From the NCBI GenBank assembly GCA_963803845.1, contig CAWDNZ010000005.1:1178001-1242000 (forward strand): 64,000 bases of DNA. The letters run 5' to 3'. This stretch comes from JABDIY01 sp963803845 (GTDB taxonomy: Bacteria; Actinomycetota; Acidimicrobiia; Acidimicrobiales; SZUA-35). Numbering within the stretch: position 1 is the first letter of the stretch; each line of letters starts with the position of its first letter. This document shows positions 26,529 through 34,701 of this stretch, in pieces. Position numbers and translations under genes: made by a program. Below the pieces are notes generated by a model that was given only the letters and a program-made list of their open reading frames with translations, had not been told where the DNA came from and did no database searches.

Positions 26529-28032
26529 CGTGGCCGAGCCACTGATCGATTCTGCGGCCCAGATCGACTGGAAACGACCTCACCCGTACACGCTGCTCGT
26601 CGAGTTCGTGTCGTCCTTACGAGATCTCATTTTGCCGATTGCGTTCATCGCAACCAGAGGCGGCGATTCCGCAGAGATCTTCCCGATGATCGCGGTGATC
26701 CTTCCGCTCGGAGCGGCACTAGCTCGGTACTACAGCACACGATATGCCTTGACCAGCGAAGCGCTGCTGCACGAGTACGGCGTCTTCAAGAAGAACAAAC
26801 AGGTCCTGCCCCGGCGGAACATACAGAACCTTTCGACCTCGGCAGGTCTCATCGCCCGCGCTACCAGCTTGGTGGAGGTCACCGCCAGCGACGCATCACA
26901 AGGCGGAGACGTGAAGCTTCGGCTCCTCTCGGTTGAGGACGCTAACGCACTCCTCACTCTTCTCAGGGGGAGCAGTGCCATGCCTGCTGCCGCCCCTCCC
27001 GGATTCGTGTCGCAGGACGCTCCCAGCTTTGCCGCTCCTCGTGTGGATCCATTCGAGGCTGCCCCGATCCATGCGACGCGGATGGGAGATCTGGTGAAGT
27101 TCAGCGGAGCAACCTCGGGCGGCCCGCTGCTAGGGATAGCGCTTCTCGTGGCCGCGATCGTGGCCTACTTCGCCGCCCCCGAGCTTCGAGAAGGGGTCTC
27201 GAGGGGCACGATCATCTTCGCCCTCGGTCCCGCCGCTGCCATCGTCCTACCGGCCCTCAATCCCATCTTTCGCCTGGGCGGCTTCCGCTTGTGGAGCGAC
27301 CCGGACCGTCTGCGCATCAAAACCGGTCTCCTCACCGAAATCCAGTTGAGCGCCCGACGGGACCGACTGCAGCTTGTGCAGGTGGATCGTCATGTCTTCG
27401 CTCGACTCTTAGGTCTGGAAGGCATCGCGTTCGAGACAGCCGACGTCGAGACCGGTTCGGTTGGCGTGAAGTACCTCGCCCCCGCCGTTGCATTGGATTC
27501 CTGGCCGATGTTCGCCGCTGATGCGCTTGGCATGGTGGAACTGAGCGAGGAGGACCTCCAAAGGGTCAGCCCTCTGACCGAGCGCCGTTCGTTGGTCCGC
27601 TGGGGCATCGGAGGAATCGCAGTGCTCGGAGCTTTGGCGGCTGCGGCAATAGCCGCGCCGAATGGCAATCGCAGGGCCGTTGTGGTGATCGGCCTGATCG
27701 TTCTGGCGTTGTACACCGCAACCGCTCGATGGCACGCCAGCCGACGCGCCCGCCGTTTGGGATGGGCGGTTGGAGAGGAACAGTTCCTCTTCCGGACCGG
27801 GGTGATCGCAGAAAAGCTCTACCTCATTCGCAAAGAAAAGGTGCACTATGTGCGGCTGCACCAATCGTTTTTCCAGCGCCGGCTTGGCCTCACCTCGATC
27901 AGCATCGGCACTGCGGGCTTCGGCGGCCTCGGCAGAGCAACCTTGCCGGACCTCGAGAACGCGGTGGCCGCGGATTTGGCCGACCGGCTGGCCATCGCTT
28001 CGGCCGCTACACCTTTGGCCAGAACGCTCTAG
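26521..28032 (+). CDS. Bacterial PH-domain (YdbT-like) membrane protein with repeated bPH2 domains
   Basis: 503 residues with membrane helix pairs near 35-65, 200-245 and 365-400, alternating with bPH2 domains: YALTSEALLHEYGVF...LPRRNIQNLSTS, LWSDPDRLRIKTGLLTEIQ...RDRLQLVQVDRH, and GWAVGEEQFLFRTGVI...KEKVHYVRLHQS. The repeated 'strand, arginine, Q' pattern marks three copies. It is translationally coupled to the preceding small PH protein, and the two likely form a complex. Convergent with the MarR gene. Confidence 0.85.
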   Translation: MSDVAEPLIDSAAQIDWKRPHPYTLLVEFVSSLRDLILPIAFIATRGGDSAEIFPMIAVILPLGAALARYYSTRYALTSEALLHEYGVFKKNKQVLPRRNIQNLSTSAGLIARATSLVEVTASDASQGGDVKLRLLSVEDANALLTLLRGSSAMPAAAPPGFVSQDAPSFAAPRVDPFEAAPIHATRMGDLVKFSGATSGGPLLGIALLVAAIVAYFAAPELREGVSRGTIIFALGPAAAIVLPALNPIFRLGGFRLWSDPDRLRIKTGLLTEIQLSARRDRLQLVQVDRHVFARLLGLEGIAFETADVETGSVGVKYLAPAVALDSWPMFAADALGMVELSEEDLQRVSPLTERRSLVRWGIGGIAVLGALAAAAIAAPNGNRRAVVVIGLIVLALYTATARWHASRRARRLGWAVGEEQFLFRTGVIAEKLYLIRKEKVHYVRLHQSFFQRRLGLTSISIGTAGFGGLGRATLPDLENAVAADLADRLAIASAATPLARTL

Positions 28033-28042
28033 ACGGGAACAC

Positions 28043-28519
28043 TCAAGAGAGGCGGCGTACGAGCTTTCTGAGGGTGGAGGTGAGATGCTCGAGCTCGCCG
28101 GGGTCCAACACGCTGAACATCTGCTGCTCCTCGAGGTTCTGCTTGGCATAGGCGTCGGCCAAGAGCGCCGTTCCAGCCTGCGTCAAGGTGATTTGAACCA
28201 GCCGGCCATCGTCGGGATCGCGGTCTTTGTTCACCAGCCCTTTGGCTGCAAGCGTGCCAACGACTCCAGACACCGCCGCGGTGGAAACACCGGACAGTCT
28301 GGCGATCTGTCGAGGCTCCATCTCGTCGTAGATCCAGACGGTGAAGAGCACGCGAAAACCGGCTGTGGATACACCCGCAGGGCGATGGACCGCACTCTCC
28401 AAGTGACTCAGGTACAACGTGGCCAGTCGGAAAAGGTGGAAGGATGCCAAGAACGCTTCGTGGTCGATCTCCGGCCAGCTCTTTACGCGTTCGGCCGCCC
28501 GCTGTTCGAAGTTGTCCAT
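28043..28519 (-). CDS. MarR-family transcriptional regulator
   Basis: Winged-helix dimeric regulator (158 residues). Helix-turn-helix region: EMEPRQIARLSGVSTAAVSG, then the wing DRDPDDGRLVQITLTQAG. It is two bases downstream of the thioesterase gene and the pair is divergent from paaK, so it is a candidate repressor of the phenylacetate genes, perhaps sensing an aromatic CoA thioester (inference). Confidence 0.88.
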   Translation of the reverse strand: MDNFEQRAAERVKSWPEIDHEAFLASFHLFRLATLYLSHLESAVHRPAGVSTAGFRVLFTVWIYDEMEPRQIARLSGVSTAAVSGVVGTLAAKGLVNKDRDPDDGRLVQITLTQAGTALLADAYAKQNLEEQQMFSVLDPGELEHLTSTLRKLVRRLS

Positions 28520-28521
28520 TG

Positions 28522-28935
28522 TTAGGAGCCCTCGGACGGGCGCAGTCTCAACGTTCGGCCGCGGAACTCGGCCACGACACGCTCGGCATCGTCAGCTTCC
28601 ACAACAGCGACGGAGACGTCGTAAATCGCCAGCCGGTTCCGTTGCCGACGTTGCACGGCACGCGCCCGCAACCGGGTTCCCTCGCTGACAGCCTCCATAA
28701 AGTCCACCTCGGCATGGGTGGCGAGCGCCGGGGAAGAAGTATTGGCGGTGCGCCCCATTGCAGCATCGGCCAGGAGGAACACTATTCCCCCGTGACAAAT
28801 GCCGTGGTCGTTGAGCATGGAACTCCCCACGGTCATCTCCATCACGGTTCGCTGGGATGACTGTTCCATGACTTCGATCCCCAGAAGGACTTCCACCGGC
28901 TCGGCCGGCCACGCCTCGACATCCACAAAATCCAC
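28522..28935 (-). CDS. PaaI-like hotdog thioesterase
   Basis: 137 residues with the PaaI signature NDHGICHGGIVFLLADAAMG, including the Asn and the Asp/His catalytic region, then ALATHAEVDFMEAV. PaaI enzymes hydrolyse ring-hydroxylated phenylacetyl-CoA and protect against stalled intermediates. Placement divergent from the paaK operon supports this role. GTG 28935 is used; another GTG lies four codons downstream. Confidence 0.85.
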   Translation of the reverse strand: MDFVDVEAWPAEPVEVLLGIEVMEQSSQRTVMEMTVGSSMLNDHGICHGGIVFLLADAAMGRTANTSSPALATHAEVDFMEAVSEGTRLRARAVQRRQRNRLAIYDVSVAVVEADDAERVVAEFRGRTLRLRPSEGS

Positions 28936-28993
28936 CCTAATGGAGGAAGCGATTTGACAAGCGTTTTCCGAGCAAAGCGGCGTCGTTAAGGCC

Positions 28994-29023
28994 TTGACGA
29001 CCTGAAACGCCTCCGGCTAACAT
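28994..29023 (+). promoter_or_regulatory. Candidate promoter of the paaK operon, leaderless type
   Basis: TTGACG (28994-28999), 18 bases, TAACAT (29018-29023). The -10 ends six bases before GTG 29030, so transcription would begin at or beside the start codon. There is no ribosome-binding site between them, as expected for a leaderless transcript. Confidence 0.5.
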
Positions 29024-29029
29024 CCCAAG

Positions 29030-30331
29030 GTGACCGCTAGCGCACCCAGGGATCTTGCACCGGGCTTCTTCTCCGAGGAGATCGAAACGATGCCGCGCGA
29101 GATGTTGGAAACCATCCAATTGCAGCGTCTGCAGACCACCGTGAAGCGTCTTCGAAACCACGTCCCGGTCATGGCCAAACGCCTCGATGGGATCGGCGAT
29201 CCCGCCAGCCTCGACGACCTCACCAATTATCCGTTCCTGAAGAAGACCGACCTCCGCGACAACTATCCGTTCGGACTCTTTGCCAGTCCGAGACGTGATT
29301 TGGCTCGCCTCCATGCGAGCTCGGGAACTTCGGGCAAACCCACTGTCGTTGGCTACACCGCCGAGGACGTGATGATCTGGAGTGAGTGTGTGGCTCGCTG
29401 CCTTCGGGGCGCAGGAATCGAACCCGGGTGGTGGCTCCACAACGCCTATGGCTACGGTCTCTTCACCGGTGGGCTCGGCCTCCACGCCGGTGCCGAGCTT
29501 GCCGGCATCGGCGTGATCCCGGTCAGTGGTGGAAATACCGAGCGTCAGTTGATGCTCATCGAAGACTTCGCCCCGGAGGCCATCTGTTGCACTCCAAGCT
29601 ACGCCCTCACCCTGGCCGAACTCTTGGCCGAACGAGGAAGGGACGCCTCGATGCAGGTGGGCATTCTCGGCGCCGAGCCCTGGACCGAATCCATGCGGAC
29701 CGCAATCGAAGCGCAACTCGGCATGATTGCCGTGAACATCTATGGCCTGTCCGAAGTGATCGGTCCAGGCGTGAGTTGTGAGACAGCGCACCGAGACGGT
29801 CTGGTGATCATGGAGGACCACTTCCTGCCCGAGGTCGTCGATCCCGAGACCGGGGAGCGTCTTCCCGACGGCGAAGTTGGGGTCCTCGTGCTCACGAGCC
29901 TCACCAAACAAGCATTTCCCGTCCTTCGCTACTGGACGGGCGACCTGTGTTCGATTCGGAGGGACCCCTCACCCTGTGGCCGCACGCATGCCCGAATGAG
30001 CGCCATCGTTGGCCGGGCCGACGACATGCTCGTGATCCGAGGCGTCAACGTGTACCCGTCCCAGGTGGAGCACACGTTGCTCAGCGTGAGAGGCGCCAGC
30101 CCCCACTTTCAATTGGTGGTTCATCGGGAGGGCAACCTGGACACCTTGACGGTGCGATGTGAACACGATGCGACCGGTGGCCCACCGGAACTCATCCAAG
30201 CGGCGGTGGTCGCCGCCCTCACCAGCGCGCTGGGAATAACCGCAACGGTGAGTATTCATGAACCGGGCAGCGTGCCACGCTCGGAAGGTGGGAAACTGTC
30301 CCGCACCCTCGATCAAAGGAACCTCGCATGA
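29030..30331 (+). CDS. paaK: Phenylacetate--CoA ligase
   Basis: Activates phenylacetate to phenylacetyl-CoA with ATP. 433 residues with the AMP-binding loop LHASSGTSGKPTVVGYT, NAYGYGLFTGGLGLH, ILGAEPWTESM, IYGLSEVIGPGVS, LRYWTGDL and the C-terminal VRGVNVYPSQVEHTLL-type hinge (here IRGVNVYPSQVEH). First gene of paaK-A-D-B-C; its stop overlaps the paaA start by four bases. Confidence 0.95.
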   Translation: MTASAPRDLAPGFFSEEIETMPREMLETIQLQRLQTTVKRLRNHVPVMAKRLDGIGDPASLDDLTNYPFLKKTDLRDNYPFGLFASPRRDLARLHASSGTSGKPTVVGYTAEDVMIWSECVARCLRGAGIEPGWWLHNAYGYGLFTGGLGLHAGAELAGIGVIPVSGGNTERQLMLIEDFAPEAICCTPSYALTLAELLAERGRDASMQVGILGAEPWTESMRTAIEAQLGMIAVNIYGLSEVIGPGVSCETAHRDGLVIMEDHFLPEVVDPETGERLPDGEVGVLVLTSLTKQAFPVLRYWTGDLCSIRRDPSPCGRTHARMSAIVGRADDMLVIRGVNVYPSQVEHTLLSVRGASPHFQLVVHREGNLDTLTVRCEHDATGGPPELIQAAVVAALTSALGITATVSIHEPGSVPRSEGGKLSRTLDQRNLA

Positions 30332-31269
30332 TCAACTCGTGGAGCGACGATCAGAGCTTTCAGCATTTCATCAACGAGGGGGGGATGGTGGAGCCCCGAG
30401 ATGACATGCCTGAGGAGTACCGGAACGAGGTCTTTCGTTTCATCGAGTTCCATGCCAACTCCGAGCTGATGGGCGGTCTGACCGAGAGAGACTGGATCCC
30501 CCGAGCACCTGGAGTCCGGTTGAAGCAGATCTTCCTGGCCAAAACCCAAGACGAGATTGGCCACGCTCACCTGCTTTATCAAGTTGCAGCCGACATGGGT
30601 GTGAAATCCCGAACCGAAATGCTGGAGCAGCTCTTTGCCGGATCCAGCCGGTTCCACAACGTCTTCCATTACCAAGCGGTCACCTGGGCCGACCAAATCG
30701 CAATTGCGTACTTAGTGGATGCCGCGGCATTCGCCTCCCAACGAGCCGTGTTCGCCGAATGCTCCTACGGCCCTTACAAGCGGGTGCTCAAGCGCATCGT
30801 TGCCGAGGAAGGATTTCATATGCGCCACGGCGAGGAAATGCTGCTGCGGCTCGCCGAGGGGACCAGCACGCAAAGAGCGATGTTCCAGGACGCTCTCGAT
30901 CGCTGGTGGTGGCCGGCAGTGCAGCTTTTCGGACCAGACTCTGACCCTGGCGACCCGTTGTTGGCCTGGAAGATCAAAAGCCAACCCAATGAACAGCTTC
31001 GGCACGCCTACATCCAGAAGTACGTCCCGTTGTTGCAGGGGTACGGATTCGAGATTCCCGACCCCAACCTTCGTTTTGATGACCGAGCCGCCGACGGCAA
31101 GGGCGCTTGGATAACTACAGACATCGATTGGGAACCCCTGATCGCAACGATGCGCCAGGGTGGGCCAGACAGCAAACGCCGAATCATGACCGCGGCGGCG
31201 AACTATCGCGACACCGCATGGGTACGGACTGCGCTGGAGACGGCCGTGGCAGCAGGAGTTGGGTCATGA
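30328..31269 (+). CDS. paaA: Phenylacetyl-CoA 1,2-epoxidase catalytic subunit A
   Basis: Di-iron catalytic subunit that epoxidises the ring of phenylacetyl-CoA. 313 residues; iron-ligand motifs IEFHANSELMGGLTERDWI, KTQDEIGHAHLLY and IVAEEGFHMRHGEEM are visible. Residues near KIKSQPNEQLRHAYIQKYVP match PaaA. It is followed by paaD rather than paaB, differing from the E. coli ABCDE order. Confidence 0.95.
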   Translation: MINSWSDDQSFQHFINEGGMVEPRDDMPEEYRNEVFRFIEFHANSELMGGLTERDWIPRAPGVRLKQIFLAKTQDEIGHAHLLYQVAADMGVKSRTEMLEQLFAGSSRFHNVFHYQAVTWADQIAIAYLVDAAAFASQRAVFAECSYGPYKRVLKRIVAEEGFHMRHGEEMLLRLAEGTSTQRAMFQDALDRWWWPAVQLFGPDSDPGDPLLAWKIKSQPNEQLRHAYIQKYVPLLQGYGFEIPDPNLRFDDRAADGKGAWITTDIDWEPLIATMRQGGPDSKRRIMTAAANYRDTAWVRTALETAVAAGVGS

Positions 31270-31736
31270 ACCTCTCTACAACAACGCTCGAAGGATTCGT
31301 TCGCTCGGCCATTGCCACGGTGTTCGACCCCGAATACCCGGGGGTCTCGGTGGTGGAACTCGGTTTGCTCGAATCGGTCGCCGTGGAAACCGATGGCGAA
31401 GTACGGATAGGGATGATCCCTACATACTCCGGCTGCCCGGCGTTGAAGTTCATTGCAACGGACGTTGAAACTGCGGTAAAGGCGGTGGCTGGGGTGTCGT
31501 CGGCACGGGTGGACTGGCTGCGGTCACCGGTGTGGTCTCAAGACCGTGTCTCACCATCAGCGATCGAACATCTCGAACGAGAATTCACCGTCACGTTGCG
31601 GCGGGCCGACGGAACACTCCGCTGTCCGGTGTGTGGCTCCGATGCGGTGAAAGACACAAGCCCCATGGGGCCCAGTCGTTGCCGGTCCCTCGCCTACTGT
31701 CCCGACTGCTTGAACCCGATAGAGGTAATGCGATGA
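31266..31736 (+). CDS. paaD: Phenylacetyl-CoA epoxidase maturation factor PaaD (MIP18/DUF59 family)
   Basis: 156 residues. The N-terminal MIP18 domain has ATVFDPEYPGVSVVELGLL and PTYSGCPALKFI with its conserved Cys. The C-terminal zinc ribbon holds RCPVCGS and AYCPDCLNP. PaaD is thought to help Fe-S cluster assembly on PaaE. ATG 31266 overlaps the paaA stop as ATGA; longer upstream readings lie inside paaA. Confidence 0.93.
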   Translation: MNLSTTTLEGFVRSAIATVFDPEYPGVSVVELGLLESVAVETDGEVRIGMIPTYSGCPALKFIATDVETAVKAVAGVSSARVDWLRSPVWSQDRVSPSAIEHLEREFTVTLRRADGTLRCPVCGSDAVKDTSPMGPSRCRSLAYCPDCLNPIEVMR

Positions 31737-32005
31737 GGACCTACGAAGTCTTTCTGAAGAAAGCGGGCAAAGAGGAGTTTCGCCATGCGGGCTCGCTCGA
31801 CGCACCGGATCCAGAAATGGCCGGTCTTCTCGCCCGTGACGCCTACAGCCGTCGCGGTGAGGGCTCCGAAATGTGGCTGGTGGACCGAGCCCACATCATC
31901 GAGGGTGATCAGGAACTGCTTGAGACCACCGCCAATGTGAGCCATAGAGCCAACGACGGCAGTGCCGTGGCCGCCCGCCGGAAGCGATTGCGAGATGACG
32001 CATGA
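31733..32005 (+). CDS. paaB: Phenylacetyl-CoA epoxidase subunit B
   Basis: 90-residue structural subunit: MRTYEVFLKKAGKEEFRHAG, DAPDPEMAGLLARDAYSRRGEG and MWLVDRAHI match PaaB, which bridges A-C heterodimers. ATG 31733 overlaps the paaD stop; its own stop overlaps paaC by four bases. Confidence 0.93.
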   Translation: MRTYEVFLKKAGKEEFRHAGSLDAPDPEMAGLLARDAYSRRGEGSEMWLVDRAHIIEGDQELLETTANVSHRANDGSAVAARRKRLRDDA

Positions 32006-32760
32006 GCCAACCCCTTGACCTCACCCCGGCGGCCTACTCCTACCTACTGACCTTCGCCGATGATGAACACATGATTGGTTCGCGCCATGCCACTTGGATC
32101 GGGCTCGGCCCGTTTCTCGAAGAGGACCTTGCGTTTTGCTCAATCGCTCAAGACGAGCTCGGTCACGCTCTCGCCATGTACGAGATGCTCATGCCTTCCG
32201 ACCAGGTAGATCGATTCGCCCTGCTCCGCTCCCCGGCAGACTACCGCAGCTGCGCTCTGGCTGAGCTGGCATGCGATACCTGGGACCTGGCGCTGGTCCG
32301 TCATTGGTTGTACGACATGGCCGAGCTGTTCCGCTGGGATGCCCTGACCGAATCATCGATAACGCCGCTGGCGGAGCTAGCAGTACAGGCCGAGCGCGAG
32401 GAGTCCTTTCATCGATCCCACGCAGAGATGTACATGTCGAGGGTGGTCAAGGACGATGAGGGCCGGAGCAGAATCAATGCTGCGCTGGCTCAAATTGCTC
32501 CGCACATGGTCAGCGTGTTTGCACCACCCGAGCTGGAGCACGACGCACTCTCCGAGGGTGTGGCCAGTACGTCCAATGCCGATCAGGCCCGCCGGTGGTT
32601 GGCGGAGTTCGAGTCTCAGGCAACCCAGTTCGGACTCACGCCCTCAGCCGTCTCCCTCGACGTCTCCCCCAACTCCCGCCGCACGCGCTCGGAGGGTTTC
32701 CACGAGTTCCACGCATCACTCGGCGAAGTGATTTCGTTGGATGTCGACGCCAACTGGTAG
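32002..32760 (+). CDS. paaC: Phenylacetyl-CoA epoxidase structural subunit C
   Basis: 252 residues, ferritin-like and related to PaaA but without its catalytic role. Motifs: LTFADDEHMIGSRHATWIG, EDLAFCSIAQDELGHALAMY, and a later AEREESFHRSHAEMYMSR. Contains PaaC hallmarks. No paaE reductase follows in the window. Confidence 0.93.
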   Translation: MSQPLDLTPAAYSYLLTFADDEHMIGSRHATWIGLGPFLEEDLAFCSIAQDELGHALAMYEMLMPSDQVDRFALLRSPADYRSCALAELACDTWDLALVRHWLYDMAELFRWDALTESSITPLAELAVQAEREESFHRSHAEMYMSRVVKDDEGRSRINAALAQIAPHMVSVFAPPELEHDALSEGVASTSNADQARRWLAEFESQATQFGLTPSAVSLDVSPNSRRTRSEGFHEFHASLGEVISLDVDANW

Positions 32761-32770
32761 GAAGGGTCCC

Positions 32771-33169
32771 ATGCCCAAGCTCACCGAATTTGCCAAGATT
32801 TCCGCCACCCTCAACTTCACCCCGATCGGGAATGTGTCAGCGGGTTTCCGGCTCGACGTTCCCTTTGAAGGGTCCACAACATCTGAGCATTGGGAAGGTG
32901 AGCGTCCCGTCGCAGGTCTCGATCGTGTCACCGTTGGAGCCGACGGAATCCAAAGCCTCCAGATCACCGCTCGTATCGGTACCGGGAAACAGACGGTCGC
33001 CTACTCAGCAATCGGGCGCGGGACGGCCGAGGGCGGGCCTCGAGAACTCATGACTTTTGAGACCGGCGATCCAGACCTCGCGTGGCTCAACAATGCGGTA
33101 GGCGTGGCCCTCGGGACGATCGAAAAAGATCAGTTGAGCCTGACCGTCTACATCATCGAAGACGAATAA
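32771..33169 (+). CDS. DUF3237-family protein
   Basis: 132 residues, cytoplasmic, predicted mostly beta: RLDVPFEGSTTSEHWEGERP, DGIQSLQITARIGTGK, AIGRGTAEGGPRELMTFET. This resembles DUF3237 (PF11578-type), whose role is unknown but which recurs in aromatic catabolic clusters. ATG 32771 has AGGAAGGG just upstream and is ten bases after the paaC stop. Confidence 0.65.
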   Translation: MPKLTEFAKISATLNFTPIGNVSAGFRLDVPFEGSTTSEHWEGERPVAGLDRVTVGADGIQSLQITARIGTGKQTVAYSAIGRGTAEGGPRELMTFETGDPDLAWLNNAVGVALGTIEKDQLSLTVYIIEDE

Positions 33170-33226
33170 CAGTCTCGTATCCGGTTCGGAAATCCTGCAG
33201 AGCCGAGCGAAAACGTGTGCCTGCTT

Positions 33227-33253
33227 TGTGACGCCTCTGTTACGGGGGTCACA
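33227..33253. promoter_or_regulatory. Inverted repeat upstream of aapJ
   Basis: TGTGACGCC, nine bases, GGGGTCACA: 9-base arms with one mismatch, 108 bases before the aapJ start. There is no T-tract, so an operator is more likely than a terminator. The otherwise empty 33,170-33,361 gap must contain the aapJ promoter. Confidence 0.4.
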
Positions 33254-33361
33254 CATGTACGAGCGGAGCCGCGATTACTGAGCTACCCTCCATCCGTCGC
33301 CGAATTGGGGAGAGTTCAGCCACCCTGGCTGATCCCGTCGGTGCAGAAGGAAGAAAAATTC

Positions 33362-34507
33362 ATGCGCTCATCATTTTTGAAAATGCTGGCTCTGTTGTTT
33401 GCGTTCGCCCTTGTTGGCGCCGCCTGCGGCGGATCCAGCGACGAAGCCACTGACGATTCCGGTGGCGACGACACCGCCGCAGACGACACTGCCGCAGACG
33501 ACACTGCCGCAGACGACGGCGAGACGGTCGACCTCACCCAGGGTGGTGGCATTCTTGCCGCAGTCCAGGCGCGAGGAACCCTCAACTGCGGCGTCTCCGG
33601 TGCCGCCGTTGCCTTCTCATTCGTTGAAGCTGACGGTTCGGTCAACGGCATCGATGCCGACTACTGCCGTGCGGTAGCCGCCGCTGTTCTGGGTGACTCC
33701 GAAGCGGTCAACTTCACCAACCTCACCGCCGCCGAGCGCTTCGCCGCCGTACAGGCTGGCGAGGTCGACGTTCTGATGCGTAACAGCACCTGGACCCAAC
33801 AGCGAGATACCGAAGCAGGTATGGACTTCGGTCCCACCACCTACTACGACGGTCAGCAGCTGATGGCCCGGGCCGCCGATGGCTTCAGTGGCGCCAGCGA
33901 AGTCGCCGAGATCGATGGTGCGGTTGTCTGCACCAACGCCGGTACCACCACCGAGACCAACATCTCCGAGCTGGCCGGCGAGCTGGGCATCACGATCACC
34001 GTGCAGACCTTTGAGGATTACAACCAGGTCGTGGATGCGTTCATCGCCGGAACCTGCGATGTGATCACCACAGACGGTTCAGGCCTCGTTGGTCGTAAAG
34101 CGCAGCAGCAGCCTCCAGGCGAAGAATGGGTCATCTTCCCCTCCACCCCCATCTCCAAGGAGCCACTCGGCCCGTTGTACGCACAGAACGATTCCCAGTG
34201 GGCCGACGTTGTCAACTGGGTCGTCTACGCCACGATCATCGCTGACGAGAACGGTGCCACCAGCGCCACAGTGGACGATGCCCTAGCAGGTGACAACCCC
34301 GAGACGGTTCGCCTCCTCGGCGGCGAGGGTCAGCTGCAAACCAAGATGGGTCTCAGCGCCGATGCGTTCTACAACGTGATCAGCCAGGTAGGAAACTACG
34401 ATGAGATCTTCGCCCGCAACCTCAACCCCGTTGGTCTCGAACGTGCCGGCTCGGCCAACGCTCGCTGGACCGAGGGTGGTCTCATCTACGCACCACCGGC
34501 CCGCTAG
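33362..34507 (+). CDS. aapJ: General L-amino acid ABC transporter, substrate-binding lipoprotein
   Basis: Extracytoplasmic binding protein of an AapJQMP-type importer (381 residues). Signal peptide with lipobox VGAAC (Cys22), then an Asp/Thr/Ala linker of about 30 residues, then the mature domain: GTLNCGVSG, FSFVEADGSVNGIDADYCRA, LTAAERFAAVQAGEVDVLMR and CTNAGTTTETN. ATG 33362 follows GAAGGAAG. Length without the linker matches AapJ (about 340). Confidence 0.93.
   Translation: MRSSFLKMLALLFAFALVGAACGGSSDEATDDSGGDDTAADDTAADDTAADDGETVDLTQGGGILAAVQARGTLNCGVSGAAVAFSFVEADGSVNGIDADYCRAVAAAVLGDSEAVNFTNLTAAERFAAVQAGEVDVLMRNSTWTQQRDTEAGMDFGPTTYYDGQQLMARAADGFSGASEVAEIDGAVVCTNAGTTTETNISELAGELGITITVQTFEDYNQVVDAFIAGTCDVITTDGSGLVGRKAQQQPPGEEWVIFPSTPISKEPLGPLYAQNDSQWADVVNWVVYATIIADENGATSATVDDALAGDNPETVRLLGGEGQLQTKMGLSADAFYNVISQVGNYDEIFARNLNPVGLERAGSANARWTEGGLIYAPPAR
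33467..33511 (+). repeat. 15-bp tandem repeat encoding DDTAA x3
   Basis: Three units GACGACAC(C/T)GCCGCA in the linker of the AapJ lipoprotein. In-frame and Asp-rich; copy number may vary between strains. Confidence 0.85.
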
Positions 34508-34557
34508 TCCAACCCTGTTACCACGCGAGGCACCTGGCCTCGCCGAGTAAGTTCCCG

Positions 34558-34588
34558 GAGGGGGTGGGTCCATGCGACCCACTCCCTC
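34558..34588 (+). terminator. Strong hairpin after aapJ
   Basis: GAGGGGGTGGGTC-CATGC-GACCCACTCCCTC: 13 pairs including one G-U, five-base loop, followed by TTCAAT. Position between binding protein and permease suggests partial termination or protection of aapJ mRNA from 3' decay. Confidence 0.6.
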
Positions 34589-34611
34589 TTCAATACTCCG
34601 ACACGAATAAT

Positions 34612-34633
34612 TGATATGACGTGTGTCACATCA
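34612..34633. promoter_or_regulatory. Operator-like palindrome upstream of aapQ
   Basis: TGATATGAC-GTGT-GTCACATCA, 9-base arms with one mismatch. It contains the TGAC/GTCA element also seen in the repeat upstream of aapJ (33,227). Confidence 0.4.
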
Positions 34634-34655
34634 GCCGGAGGCAAGTAGTGTGATG

Positions 34656-34675
34656 GTCGCCCCTCTTGGGGCGAC
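34656..34675 (+). other. Perfect 8-bp hairpin just before aapQ
   Basis: GTCGCCCC-TCTT-GGGGCGAC, no T-tract, ending 26 bases before the aapQ GTG. May limit aapQ translation or stabilise the message. Confidence 0.5.
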
Positions 34676-34701
34676 GTTCAGAAAACCAATGGGAGTCAGT
34701 A

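Noticed and set aside
29404..29427. String resembling an antisense tRNA T-arm (GCAGGAATCGAACCCGGGTG)
   Set aside because: It lies in the conserved coding frame of paaK (GIEPGWWLHN) and no acceptor, D or anticodon stems can be formed around it.
28937..29911. 324-codon open frame opposite paaK
   Set aside because: Complement of the conserved paaK frame; no recognisable domain.
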